From CAZICM01 sp964537685 (GTDB taxonomy: Bacteria; Myxococcota_A; Polyangia; Polyangiales; Polyangiaceae): a stretch of DNA of 13,573 nucleotides. The translations under genes were made by a program, and so were the position numbers. The stretch covers positions 1 to 13,573 of the forward strand of contig CAZICM010000110.1 of assembly GCA_964537685.1 (NCBI GenBank), given 5' to 3'. Within the stretch, counting starts at the first letter, position 1, and every line of letters starts with the position of its first letter. The notes beneath the pieces are model-generated. The model saw only the letters and a program-made list of their open reading frames with translations. It did no database searches and was not told the origin of the DNA. Of the stretch, positions 1 to 7,243 are shown piece by piece.

Positions 1-2
1 TG

Positions 3-1322
3 CCGGGCTTTACAGGCGAACAGGGCGCGCTGAGCTCGAGCGCGGATGCGGAGGGCGTTCCCGATGAAGAGAGCGCCGAGGCTTCAGCGGACGAGAAAAA
101 GAGCGCGGAAGGCTTTGGTTCAGGGCATGGGCGTTTGGGCGGAAGCCACAAAGGCGACACGATGAATCCCTTTGGCGGCGAGGATTTCGGCGCTCCTGCT
201 ACAGGAGCGGCACCGATGGCCACGGCTGCTCCGGCCGCGCCTGCCGCAGAGCCTATGCCTGCCGATATGCCGTTTACACCCGCGCAGCCCGCCAAGAAGC
301 CTGCGATGAGGCGTTCATTTGACGGTGACTTGGCCGATCCTTGGGAGAACCGCTCCCGCCGTATGATTCCGATGCGCCGCATTTTCGAGCGCAAGGGCGG
401 TTTTGAAGCGGTGAATACCATCGCCCAAAGCAATGCCTCCAAGCTCATCGCCGCTGAAAGCGCGCTTTCGATTACGCCCGATAGCCGCGACAAAACGGCC
501 GAGTTGTATGCGCTCTATGCAACAAGCGGCCGGCTAAATGACGCGCAGGAGCTCACAGCGAAATGGAGCGGGCGTGATGCGCTCGATCCCGATGCGCTGA
601 TGGCCCGCGCCGATTTGGCCGCGCGCCAAGGTGATCGCGAACGCGCTATCCGGATTCTGGGCGGTCTCGCCGATGTGCGTCCGGGCGACAAAGCGATTCA
701 GATCCGCTTGGCCACGCTGCACGATGTCTCGGGAAATGCGGCCTTTTCTTGTGAGCACAAGATTGCGCTGGCCACGCTTGCAATGAGCGATGCCAAGCGG
801 GTGGCCGATGCCGTGGCTTGCACGAGAAATCAAGGAATGAACGACTTGTCCAATCTGCTGAGGCTCGAAGCCGACCGCAAAGTGCAGGATGCGATCGATA
901 AACAACTGAGCTCGATCACCACGCCTCTTTCTGTGCCGCTTACCGGTGATGTGCAGCTCAGCGCGGAATGGACAGGCGGTGTGGATCTCGATGTGGCGCT
1001 TATCGACGCGCAGGGCAAGCGCATCTCGTGGCTGGGCTCGCCCCTTAAGGCGAATGTGTCCTGCCGCGATGTCACCAACCCGGCCACAGAAACCCTCGCC
1101 GTTTCAAATCTGCCCGCGGGCAACTACATCATCGAGATTTCAAGGGCAAACGGCGCTGACGCCAATGCCTTTGTGCAAGGAAATCTAACCCTTCGCGTTG
1201 TGAATGAGACCCGCAAGATTCCCTTTAACCTGTCGCGCGAGCGGGCAGAGCTGGGCACCGCGCGCGTCTTTTTCACCTCGCGTTTGGTTCCCGTCAATCA
1301 AGGCTGGGGCGGCTTTCCGTGA
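3..1322 (+). CDS. C-terminal part of a large TPR-like / beta-domain protein (5' truncated by window)
   Basis: The frame is open from base 3 with no stop, so the TTG at 135 is probably internal and the gene very likely starts before the window; 439 residues are visible. The visible N-terminal stretch is acidic and Ala/Pro-rich and holds a Gly-rich patch (FGSGHGRLGGSH, about 105-149) like those seen in myxobacterial AgmX/VIT-VWA proteins. A helical TPR-like segment follows (about 486-735; the pattern 'ALMARADLAARQGDRERAI' is visible). The last 130 residues (about 918-1304) look like a beta-sandwich with 'GGVDLDVALID' and 'LPAGNYIIEI', resembling DUF2135/YfaP-type domains. From memory of the family I infer the C-terminus of a VIT/VWA-type surface or periplasmic protein; the catalytic or binding role is unknown. 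The next gene starts 72 bases downstream with no terminator seen, so co-transcription is possible. Confidence 0.75.
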   Translation, partial: PGFTGEQGALSSSADAEGVPDEESAEASADEKKSAEGFGSGHGRLGGSHKGDTMNPFGGEDFGAPATGAAPMATAAPAAPAAEPMPADMPFTPAQPAKKPAMRRSFDGDLADPWENRSRRMIPMRRIFERKGGFEAVNTIAQSNASKLIAAESALSITPDSRDKTAELYALYATSGRLNDAQELTAKWSGRDALDPDALMARADLAARQGDRERAIRILGGLADVRPGDKAIQIRLATLHDVSGNAAFSCEHKIALATLAMSDAKRVADAVACTRNQGMNDLSNLLRLEADRKVQDAIDKQLSSITTPLSVPLTGDVQLSAEWTGGVDLDVALIDAQGKRISWLGSPLKANVSCRDVTNPATETLAVSNLPAGNYIIEISRANGADANAFVQGNLTLRVVNETRKIPFNLSRERAELGTARVFFTSRLVPVNQGWGGFP

Positions 1323-1394
1323 ACCGTTCCGCCAAGCATCCCGCCTAAAAGATCCTCTCGACTTCTCCATCAAATTGCGGCATCCGATTCGTCT

Positions 1395-1850
1395 ATGAGC
1401 GCCGCTCCCCACGCCCACGACCACGCCGGGCCACATAAGCCCGGCGCCCACGATCACCATCACGATTTCGACCCCGAGCCGACGCGCGTTCTTCCTCCGG
1501 ATGAGCCGCGCACGCCGCTGTGGGTTCCCCTGCTCGGCCTTGCGCTCTTTGCCGTCGCAGGCACCTGGGCGCTGTTGTTTAGCGGTGATTCAAGCGAAGG
1601 AGCCGCGTCGCAAAAATCCGAAACCACCAAGGCTGTGCCCGCCGATCTGCCCGTTCAGCCCGTGACGCCGCCTCCCCAGCTTCGCGTTCCAGCGCCCGGC
1701 GCCGCTCCTTCTGTTCCGTCGGTGCAAAGGCTTTCGCCTGAGCAAGCCAAGGCGCTTCAAGAACGCTTAGAACAAATGCGCAACCAGGGCACGCTTCCCC
1801 AGCCCCAGCCCCTTCCCGGTCAGCCTCAGCCTCGCGCGCCCGGACAATAG
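1395..1850 (+). CDS. His-rich single-pass membrane protein, function unknown
   Basis: A 151-residue protein that I do not recognise. Residues 1-25 contain eight histidines in HxH and HHH clusters mixed with Asp, which could bind a divalent metal. Residues about 41-63 (PLWVPLLGLALF...) form one transmembrane helix. The remainder (64-151) is rich in Pro, Gln and Ala and includes a short amphipathic helix (residues about 115-131, SPEQAKALQERLEQMR). With no cleavable signal, a cytoplasmic His-rich tail and an extracytoplasmic Pro-rich tail is the likely topology, but this is inferred. No clear Shine-Dalgarno precedes the ATG. The stop lies 2 bases before the ATG of the 3-hydroxyacyl-CoA dehydrogenase, so the two are probably translated from one message. 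The proline-rich tail suggests a flexible linker or interaction segment. Confidence 0.7.
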   Translation: MSAAPHAHDHAGPHKPGAHDHHHDFDPEPTRVLPPDEPRTPLWVPLLGLALFAVAGTWALLFSGDSSEGAASQKSETTKAVPADLPVQPVTPPPQLRVPAPGAAPSVPSVQRLSPEQAKALQERLEQMRNQGTLPQPQPLPGQPQPRAPGQ

Positions 1851-1852
1851 CG

Positions 1853-2761
1853 ATGAGCCTCGACGCTTCTTCCATTAAGCGCGTGCTCGTGCTCGGCACG
1901 GGAACGATGGGTCAAGGCATTGCGCAGGTCACTGCGCTCGCCGGCTATGTAACGCATATGTTCGATGCGGATGCGGGCCGGGTCTCCTCCGCGATCGAAA
2001 ATATCAAACAGGTCACGGACAAACTGGTTCAGAAAGGCAAGATGCTGAACGAGGCGCGCAGCGAAATGATCGGCGCGCTCGTGGCCGTGCCCGATCTGAC
2101 AAAGGCTTGCGAACAAGTAGATTTGGTGATCGAAGCCGTTCCCGAACAGATGGCGCTCAAGGTCGAGATGTTTGCGCAGATTAAAGAGCGCGCGCCGGCT
2201 CATGCGATCTTTGCGTCGAACACATCGAGCCTGTCGATTACCGAGATAGGCAAGCGGGTGGGCGCGGGTCCGCAAACCATCGGCCTTCATTTCTTTAACC
2301 CTCCGCCTGTGATGGAACTGCTCGAGATCGTGCGGGGATTGGAGACCCGTGAAGACGTGCTTTCGGTATGTCTCGCCATCGCCAAACGGCTTGGCAAAAC
2401 GCCGATCGTGGTCAGCGACACGCCTGGATTTGCGACAAGCCGGCTGGGTGTAGCGATCGGTGCCGAAGCGATGCGGATGGTCGAGACGGGCGTGGCATCG
2501 GTAGCGGACATCGATCGCGCGATGGAGCTTGGATACCGGCATCCGATGGGTCCGCTCAAGCTCACCGATTTGGTTGGATTGGATGTTCGGCTATCGATTT
2601 TGGAGCATCTGCACCGCGAGATTGGCGAGCAATTCAGGCCGCCGGTGATTCTGCGCCAGCTTGTGCGCGCGGGACGGCTCGGCAAAAAGACGGGAGAGGG
2701 CTTTTACCGCTGGACGGAAAAAGGGCCGGAGCCCGCGAATATAGGCCGTTTGATTCGTTAG
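1853..2761 (+). CDS. 3-hydroxybutyryl-CoA dehydrogenase (single-domain 3-hydroxyacyl-CoA dehydrogenase)
   Basis: This enzyme oxidises (S)-3-hydroxybutyryl-CoA to acetoacetyl-CoA with NAD(P), or runs in reverse, in fatty-acid/butanoate metabolism in the cytoplasm. The 302-residue length suits the hbd/paaH/fadB2 family, and no crotonase domain is fused. The N-terminal Rossmann fold has GTGTMG at residues 15-20. The catalytic Ser is in SNTSS (S125), His in HFFNP (H146) and Glu in ELLE (E158). The C-terminal helical domain carries the family signatures HPMGPLKLTDLVGLDV and GRLGKKTGEGFY. The position of the catalytic-site Asn of the classical enzyme (50 residues after the His) is Ser196 in 'PGFATSRLG'; from memory this TSRLG form is shared by a subfamily, so it need not mean loss of function. 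The ATG follows the previous stop by 2 bases. The gene ends at a convergent terminator. Confidence 0.93.
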   Translation: MSLDASSIKRVLVLGTGTMGQGIAQVTALAGYVTHMFDADAGRVSSAIENIKQVTDKLVQKGKMLNEARSEMIGALVAVPDLTKACEQVDLVIEAVPEQMALKVEMFAQIKERAPAHAIFASNTSSLSITEIGKRVGAGPQTIGLHFFNPPPVMELLEIVRGLETREDVLSVCLAIAKRLGKTPIVVSDTPGFATSRLGVAIGAEAMRMVETGVASVADIDRAMELGYRHPMGPLKLTDLVGLDVRLSILEHLHREIGEQFRPPVILRQLVRAGRLGKKTGEGFYRWTEKGPEPANIGRLIR

Positions 2762-2781
2762 CCGATTGGCGTTTGACCCAT

Positions 2782-2821
2782 AAAAAAAGCGGCGGGTGCT
2801 CATCGAACACCGCGCCGCTTT
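2782..2821 (-). terminator. Hairpin terminator at convergent junction
   Basis: The stem pairs AAGCGGC (2787-2793) and GGTG (2795-2798) with CACC (2808-2811) and GCCGCTT (2814-2820). There is a small internal bulge and a 9-base loop. On the - strand it is followed by seven Us (A-tract 2782-2788), fitting a Rho-independent terminator for the leftward operon ending at 2843. On the + strand only a short T-run follows, so it may also stop the dehydrogenase message less efficiently. Confidence 0.8.
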
Positions 2822-2842
2822 GTGCGTAACGCGAACAGGAAA

Positions 2843-3505
2843 CTACTTGTTCTTCGTGTCTTTCTTGGCGTTCTCTTCCGCCTCTTTAATCTTCTCTTCT
2901 TCGCGCTTCTTGGTGCGCGCCTTGACCTCGCCGTAGTCCTTTTCGTCCTTCACGCGCCGATCGATCTGCTTGATCCGCTCGATTGCGGAAGCCGCGTAGC
3001 CCAGCGCCTTGGGATTGTTTTGAAGGAAGGTCTGATAAGCATTCCACGCATCTTTGGCTTCTTGCCACTTGCCCTGGCGCTCTTTGAGATCGGCGAGCAC
3101 AAAGTGAATTTTCGCCTTTAAATCAAGCGATCCGGTGCGGCTCATCGCGCTCTGCCATTGAGCCTCGGCCTCGGCCAGATTGCCATCGGCAAGCTGCGCT
3201 TCGCCCATGCGGTAATACGCAAGCGCGTTTTGGATATCGAGCTTGATGGCCTCTTGAAAAGCCGCGATCGCACCTTTGAAATCGCGCGCGACATAGGCGT
3301 CTTCGCCCTTCTTCACGGCCTCCATATAGGGGCTAATCCCGGTGATTCCTGCGGGATCGCGGCGCGGGCCTTCGGGCGCCTTGGCTTCTTCTTTTTTAGG
3401 GGCCGCGTCTTTTGCAGGCGCTTTCGCGGGCGCCTGAGCGAACGATGGAGCGGCCAAGCACAGACCGAGGGCCGCACAAGCGGCAGTGACCAATTGAACG
3501 CGCAT
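2843..3505 (-). CDS. Exported tetratricopeptide-repeat protein
   Basis: A 220-residue secreted protein. Residues 1-23 are a signal peptide, with probable cleavage after SFA before QAPAK. A Lys/Ala/Pro-rich linker follows (24-55). Three TPR units cover residues about 60-93, 94-126 and 131-163; the first shows the usual pattern 'GEDAYVARDFKGAIAAFQEA'. The C-terminus (185-220) is strongly charged, Lys/Glu-rich, and probably a coiled coil. TPR proteins of this size act as adaptors; the partner here is unknown. It is the last gene of the leftward set, 74 bases after the preceding stop, and is closed by the terminator at 2782-2821. No good Shine-Dalgarno is visible before the ATG. The fold is clear, the specific role is not. 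Confidence 0.85.
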   Translation of the reverse strand: MRVQLVTAACAALGLCLAAPSFAQAPAKAPAKDAAPKKEEAKAPEGPRRDPAGITGISPYMEAVKKGEDAYVARDFKGAIAAFQEAIKLDIQNALAYYRMGEAQLADGNLAEAEAQWQSAMSRTGSLDLKAKIHFVLADLKERQGKWQEAKDAWNAYQTFLQNNPKALGYAASAIERIKQIDRRVKDEKDYGEVKARTKKREEEKIKEAEENAKKDTKNK

Positions 3506-3550
3506 GGAAGAAGCCTATCAAAGTCGGCCTTCCGAAGAAAACACCTTCGA

Positions 3551-3572
3551 TCGGGAAGAGCGGTCTTCTCGA
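3551..3572 (-). promoter_or_regulatory. Candidate intercistronic hairpin
   Basis: In the 74-base gap between the secreted unknown gene and the TPR gene, the arms TCGGGAAGA (3551-3559) and TCTTCTCGA (3564-3572) pair at eight of nine positions around a 4-base loop, 8 bases past the upstream stop. On the - strand a run of four Us comes about 8 bases later, so it could be a weak attenuator or an mRNA end-protecting hairpin. This is an inspection-only call. Confidence 0.3.
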
Positions 3573-3579
3573 CAAGTGT

Positions 3580-4287
3580 TCAGGGTTTGGCCGGAGGCTG
3601 AGGAGCCTTGGCGCTGGGCTCGGCCGGTGCAAGAGAGCCGTTGTTTGGGCTGTCTTTGGCTGCGTTGCTTGAGGATGTTGTGGGTGCGGGCGCGGGACTG
3701 GGACTGGGCGGATTCTTTGATGGCGGAAGCGGTACAAGCTTTCCATCGGGGCCGGGCGGCCAGGCAAAATGCTGTTCTTGTCCTGTTGCCCTATCGATAA
3801 GCACGGCCCGGTTGGCCCTGGGCTGATCGGCCACCTGAAGCGAAAGCTTGACGCTGACTTGATCGAAACGAGGCCGCTGAAAGGCTCGTTTCCGCTGGCC
3901 CTCGGGCGGGCCTTCGCCCAAAAGCGGCACATTGAAGCGCAGCCGATCCAAGAGTTCCCGGCCCACATAAAACTCAAGGGCATAACGGCCCATCATGCGC
4001 GGCGTCGCTAAGGGTTTTGGAACTTCATAAGCCTTCGCTTGTTCGGCGCGCGGCGTTCCTTCGCGAACGGTCACTTTGACGATCCACTGTTTGGTGCTCG
4101 CTTTGGGCGAAGGATCCGGCGCGTAGCCTGCTTGTTTTGAAGGCTCGCCTTCTTCGGCGAAGGCTGTTGAACATGTGGAAAAGCGAGCGCCTAAAACGCA
4201 GACAGCCATCGCCACAAGACGGATTGCGAGGGGCTTCGGCCCTAAACGCCGGGACATGCCGCATGGACGGCTCATCGGGAATTTCAT
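3580..4287 (-). CDS. Secreted protein of unknown function coupled to the dikinase-like gene
   Basis: A 235-residue protein that I do not recognise. The start at 4287 is supported by an ATGA overlap with the stop of the upstream dikinase-like gene, although Met5 and Met11 are alternatives. It has a long basic n-region, a hydrophobic core (residues about 20-34) and probable signal-peptidase cleavage after STAFA (residue 44). Residues about 65-185 look like one beta-rich domain (WIVKVTVREG, YALEFYVGRELLDRL, QVSVKLSLQV, AVLIDRATGQ), which could be an immunoglobulin-like or carbohydrate-binding fold, but this is a guess. The tail (186-235) is Pro/Ser/Ala-rich low complexity, typical of a linker or of wall and surface proximity. 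Translational coupling implies matched production with the 969-residue enzyme, although one product is exported and the other appears cytoplasmic. Confidence 0.75.
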   Translation of the reverse strand: MKFPMSRPCGMSRRLGPKPLAIRLVAMAVCVLGARFSTCSTAFAEEGEPSKQAGYAPDPSPKASTKQWIVKVTVREGTPRAEQAKAYEVPKPLATPRMMGRYALEFYVGRELLDRLRFNVPLLGEGPPEGQRKRAFQRPRFDQVSVKLSLQVADQPRANRAVLIDRATGQEQHFAWPPGPDGKLVPLPPSKNPPSPSPAPAPTTSSSNAAKDSPNNGSLAPAEPSAKAPQPPAKP

Positions 4288-7193
4288 TGCTGATCTCTCA
4301 CCGTTAAAGGCGGATCGCCAAGCTTTTCGACCCAGCCTCTATCCCCATCGACCCTTACCCAATCGCCGGTTTTTAGCGCCGCCGTCACGCCGGGAACACT
4401 CACAACAGCCGGTATTCCGTACTCACGCGCCACCACCGCCGCATGAGAAAGCGGTCCTCCCAGTTCGGTCACGACAGCCGCCGCCACCAAAAACAAAGGC
4501 GAAAGCCCAACATCGGTTGTGCGCGAAATCAGGATTTCTCCAGGCGATACGGTATCCAGTCCCTGCGCGCCCGGTGCGAGTACCCGAGCCCTGCCCTCCA
4601 CCACTCCCGCACTCGCCGATAATCCAACGAGACGCTCGCCTTTCTCTGGCGGCAGCACAACCTTTGGAGGCCGCCCTATAAACGTCGCCGGAGGATCGGG
4701 CCGGGCCGCATCCCGCGCGTGTTCCGACAGCCTAAGCCGCACGACCGATCCCACATCGGCCCGCCCGCTCCGAAGCGCGGCAATCAACTCGTCATGCGTG
4801 CAAAAAAACACGCTTCCCGCCGGCAGGCTCGGATCGATACGCAACAAGCGCCGATCGACATCGAGCGCAATGATCCGCAACATGCCCAGCACCCGCGTCA
4901 CCCATGTGCGCATTCGCTCCCGCAGCCTTGTAAAACGCTGCGTGCGCGCAGAAAGCGAGCGAATCAGCCATAGCTCGGGCGCCGTTAAATACATTTCAAG
5001 CTGCGCCATCTCCCGATCGGCGAGCGCTCTGGCCCGCGCAAGTGCCCGCTGGGCTTCTCCCGCGGGGGCGCGCATCGCCGAACTCAACATCGCAATCACT
5101 TGAGCCGGCTCTTCTCGCCATCGGGGCGTTGCGATTTCGGCTTCGCGAACGGCTCGATCGCCGTGCTCATCAAAAAACTGAATCAGCGCATCGTGCGCTT
5201 TTCCAGGCGGCAATTCATCGGCAGCGCGCAGCTTGCCCGAAAGCAAAAGCTCGCGCGCCCGCGGATCTTCATTCACGGCATCGGCCACATTCGACAGCGC
5301 AAGGCCCGGTGCGGCGCTGTCCACCGAAAGCACACCGCCCACCAAAGCCTGCGCAATATGAGAAGCCCTATCCGCCGGATGCTGGCCGCTTCGAAGTGCG
5401 GCCGCGCCGTGATGTGAAGAGCCAGGCGATGAAGCCCGCAATCCCAGCGTTTTCTCGAGCGCTTTGCACAAGCCCAAATGCGCCGCCAGCGATGCCGATG
5501 CACAGTGAAGCATCAGCGTTCCCGTGCGATCCAACAGGGAAAGCGCGCTCTTTAGCGTCGTGGCCAGCGCATCGTCGGGCAAAATCGACAGATCCATCTC
5601 GAGCAGAGACTTTCGCGATTTAGCCGCATCCACTTCAAACGCATCGGCCTCCCGTTCCAGCTTGGCCTGGCGCGCGAGCAACTTGGCCGCCAAGACAGGC
5701 AGCTTTGTGTAAAACGCGCGCCTCGAAATACCGTGCACCTGACGCTCCAGCGCCGCAATCGCCGCGGGATTCGCGCCACCGCTCATCGATAAAAGCGCCT
5801 GCGGCGTAAGCCCCGGCACCTGCGCCGCGATCCGCATAAACGCCGTGAGATTGAGATAGAAACGCCCTTGGATATTGCCCACCAGCACTTCGCCCTTGGG
5901 CACCTTGCAGCCCAGCGCGCCAAAGGCTTCGCGAAAGCCCTTCTCCGAAAAACTCTGGGCGATGGACCATGTAAGCGGTGTTCCCGCCCCTGGGAGCGCC
6001 TCGCTTAGATTGGTCCGCGACCATACGGTTTCGGCATCGCCGCCCGCTGGAAACGCCTGTCCGCGCATCGGCCGCACCTGAAGAAGCCAAATCTGCCGGC
6101 GCCGCCCGCTGCCATCGTCTTCCTCCGCGGCAAATTCAATATCGAGCGGCCCCTCCGCCCAGCTCTCGAGCCTGCCCACAATGCCCGAAAGCTCTCTTAA
6201 CGCGCCGTCCGAAAGGGCGGGCGCCTTCGCCCGTTCCTCAGCGACTTCGATTTCCTCGAGGCCCTGTTCGCCCACCACCAGCGCCTTCGATTTATGGGCC
6301 AGAACGCAGGCCCTCACAGCGCCTCCCGATTTCGCAAGGCGCACCGAATCGGTCACGGCCGCCCCTTCCACCACGGGCGCCCCAAGCCCCAAAGTCACAT
6401 TCACCAGCCGCTCATCCAGCCTCCATTGCTCGCCTTCCAAACCCCAGGGCGGCGCCGTAAACACCACGCCCGCCGCCGCCGCCTTCACCACCGGCTGAAT
6501 CACCACGGCCATTTGGGCATCTTTCACGCCCGCCATCGCCAAATACGACAGCGCCCTGGGCAAAAACAAACTGCTCCACACCTGTTTTACGGCCTTTTCC
6601 AAGGCGTTTTTCCCGCGCACGCCAAGCTCGGTGGTCGCTAAGCCGGCCAGCGAAGTGTCATAGGTGTCTTCACAGGTCGCGCTGGACCGGACCGCCAAGC
6701 CCCAAGGTGCTTCGTTTTTTATGTTTTCCCACAATTCCTCTAGAGCCTGCGTGAGCCCCTCGGGCAGATCGCTTTCAAGCATCCGGTCACGAGCTCGTCC
6801 AGCGCGCTCCATGCCACCGCTTGAACGGGCCAGCTTCACCAGTGAGCCAATATCGTGGCCTCTAGGCATGATACGATCGACATGATCCTGAAAATGCCGG
6901 GCTTCGATGACCCAGCCCTTGGGAACAGGAAAAGCGCCGGCCATCAGCGAAACGAGGTTTGCGGCCTTTCCACCCAAACGCCTGGCCAATTTTTTGATAT
7001 GGGCGCTGCTGTCGGACGAGGTGGATTCGGAGGCGCCTTGGGCGTCATGGCGTGCGGCGCTTCTGCGGGGAACTGGGACACCGCTCGCAAAGGCCGAAAG
7101 CGGCTTAATCCAGGCATGAGGGTCGATAGGGTCCGCGGGCGCGGTCGGCGAATGGGGGGGATCTTTGGGATCGGGCGCGTCCTTGCTCTGCAC
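4284..7193 (-). CDS. PEP synthase / rifampin phosphotransferase-like dikinase family protein
   Basis: A 969-residue enzyme of the PEP-utilising family, probably cytoplasmic. After a Pro-rich disordered N-terminus (1-65) comes the PPDK_N ATP-grasp domain (about 70-375), with GGKAANL (74-80), 'WGLAVRSSATCEDTYDTSLAG' spanning 164-184, and a closing DIEF...LQVRP motif (351-375). The middle part (about 390-830) begins with 'WSRTNLSEALPG', the arrangement seen in rifampin phosphotransferase-like proteins. The C-terminal swivelling domain carries GGPLSHAAVVAREYGIPAVV, whose His917 would be phosphorylated. No C-terminal PEP/pyruvate TIM barrel is present, unlike PpsA or PPDK. It probably moves phosphate from ATP through His917 to an unknown acceptor. 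The GTG at 7193 is the only start after an in-frame TAA (7203-7205 region). Rifampin as substrate is not established. Confidence 0.85.
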   Translation of the reverse strand: MQSKDAPDPKDPPHSPTAPADPIDPHAWIKPLSAFASGVPVPRRSAARHDAQGASESTSSDSSAHIKKLARRLGGKAANLVSLMAGAFPVPKGWVIEARHFQDHVDRIMPRGHDIGSLVKLARSSGGMERAGRARDRMLESDLPEGLTQALEELWENIKNEAPWGLAVRSSATCEDTYDTSLAGLATTELGVRGKNALEKAVKQVWSSLFLPRALSYLAMAGVKDAQMAVVIQPVVKAAAAGVVFTAPPWGLEGEQWRLDERLVNVTLGLGAPVVEGAAVTDSVRLAKSGGAVRACVLAHKSKALVVGEQGLEEIEVAEERAKAPALSDGALRELSGIVGRLESWAEGPLDIEFAAEEDDGSGRRRQIWLLQVRPMRGQAFPAGGDAETVWSRTNLSEALPGAGTPLTWSIAQSFSEKGFREAFGALGCKVPKGEVLVGNIQGRFYLNLTAFMRIAAQVPGLTPQALLSMSGGANPAAIAALERQVHGISRRAFYTKLPVLAAKLLARQAKLEREADAFEVDAAKSRKSLLEMDLSILPDDALATTLKSALSLLDRTGTLMLHCASASLAAHLGLCKALEKTLGLRASSPGSSHHGAAALRSGQHPADRASHIAQALVGGVLSVDSAAPGLALSNVADAVNEDPRARELLLSGKLRAADELPPGKAHDALIQFFDEHGDRAVREAEIATPRWREEPAQVIAMLSSAMRAPAGEAQRALARARALADREMAQLEMYLTAPELWLIRSLSARTQRFTRLRERMRTWVTRVLGMLRIIALDVDRRLLRIDPSLPAGSVFFCTHDELIAALRSGRADVGSVVRLRLSEHARDAARPDPPATFIGRPPKVVLPPEKGERLVGLSASAGVVEGRARVLAPGAQGLDTVSPGEILISRTTDVGLSPLFLVAAAVVTELGGPLSHAAVVAREYGIPAVVSVPGVTAALKTGDWVRVDGDRGWVEKLGDPPLTVRDQQ

Positions 7194-7211
7194 AAGTGTC
7201 GTTTATCACGG

Positions 7212-7243
7212 TTCTGAATGGGAAAGGCAACGATCATTCAGGA
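7212..7243 (-). promoter_or_regulatory. Candidate hairpin in gap before dikinase-like gene
   Basis: The 50-base gap between the hydrolase stop and the GTG start contains CTGAATG (7214-7220) and its reverse complement CATTCAG (7235-7241). The stem can extend to nine positions if one mismatch or wobble is allowed, with a 14-base loop. It occupies most of the gap and could act in mRNA processing or attenuation, or be a binding site. There is no U-run, so it is not a standard terminator. Confidence 0.3.

Noticed and set aside
1853..2761. Fused FadB/FadJ multifunctional beta-oxidation enzyme
   Set aside because: The protein is 302 residues with no crotonase domain, and no in-frame extension is present.
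3396..3983. 195-codon - strand frame overlapping two genes
   Set aside because: It spans the end of the secreted unknown gene and the start of the TPR gene in another frame, both of which have signal peptides and domain structure. Its product is basic low complexity.
4175..6641. Several + strand frames opposite the dikinase-like gene
   Set aside because: They are rich in Arg, Pro, Ala and Ser without domains, and lie fully opposite a gene with conserved ATP-grasp and His-domain motifs.
4284..7193. Calling the dikinase-like protein a rifampin resistance gene or PEP synthase outright
   Set aside because: The architecture resembles rifampin phosphotransferase but rifampin-pocket residues cannot be verified by eye. 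The missing TIM barrel argues against a standard PpsA.
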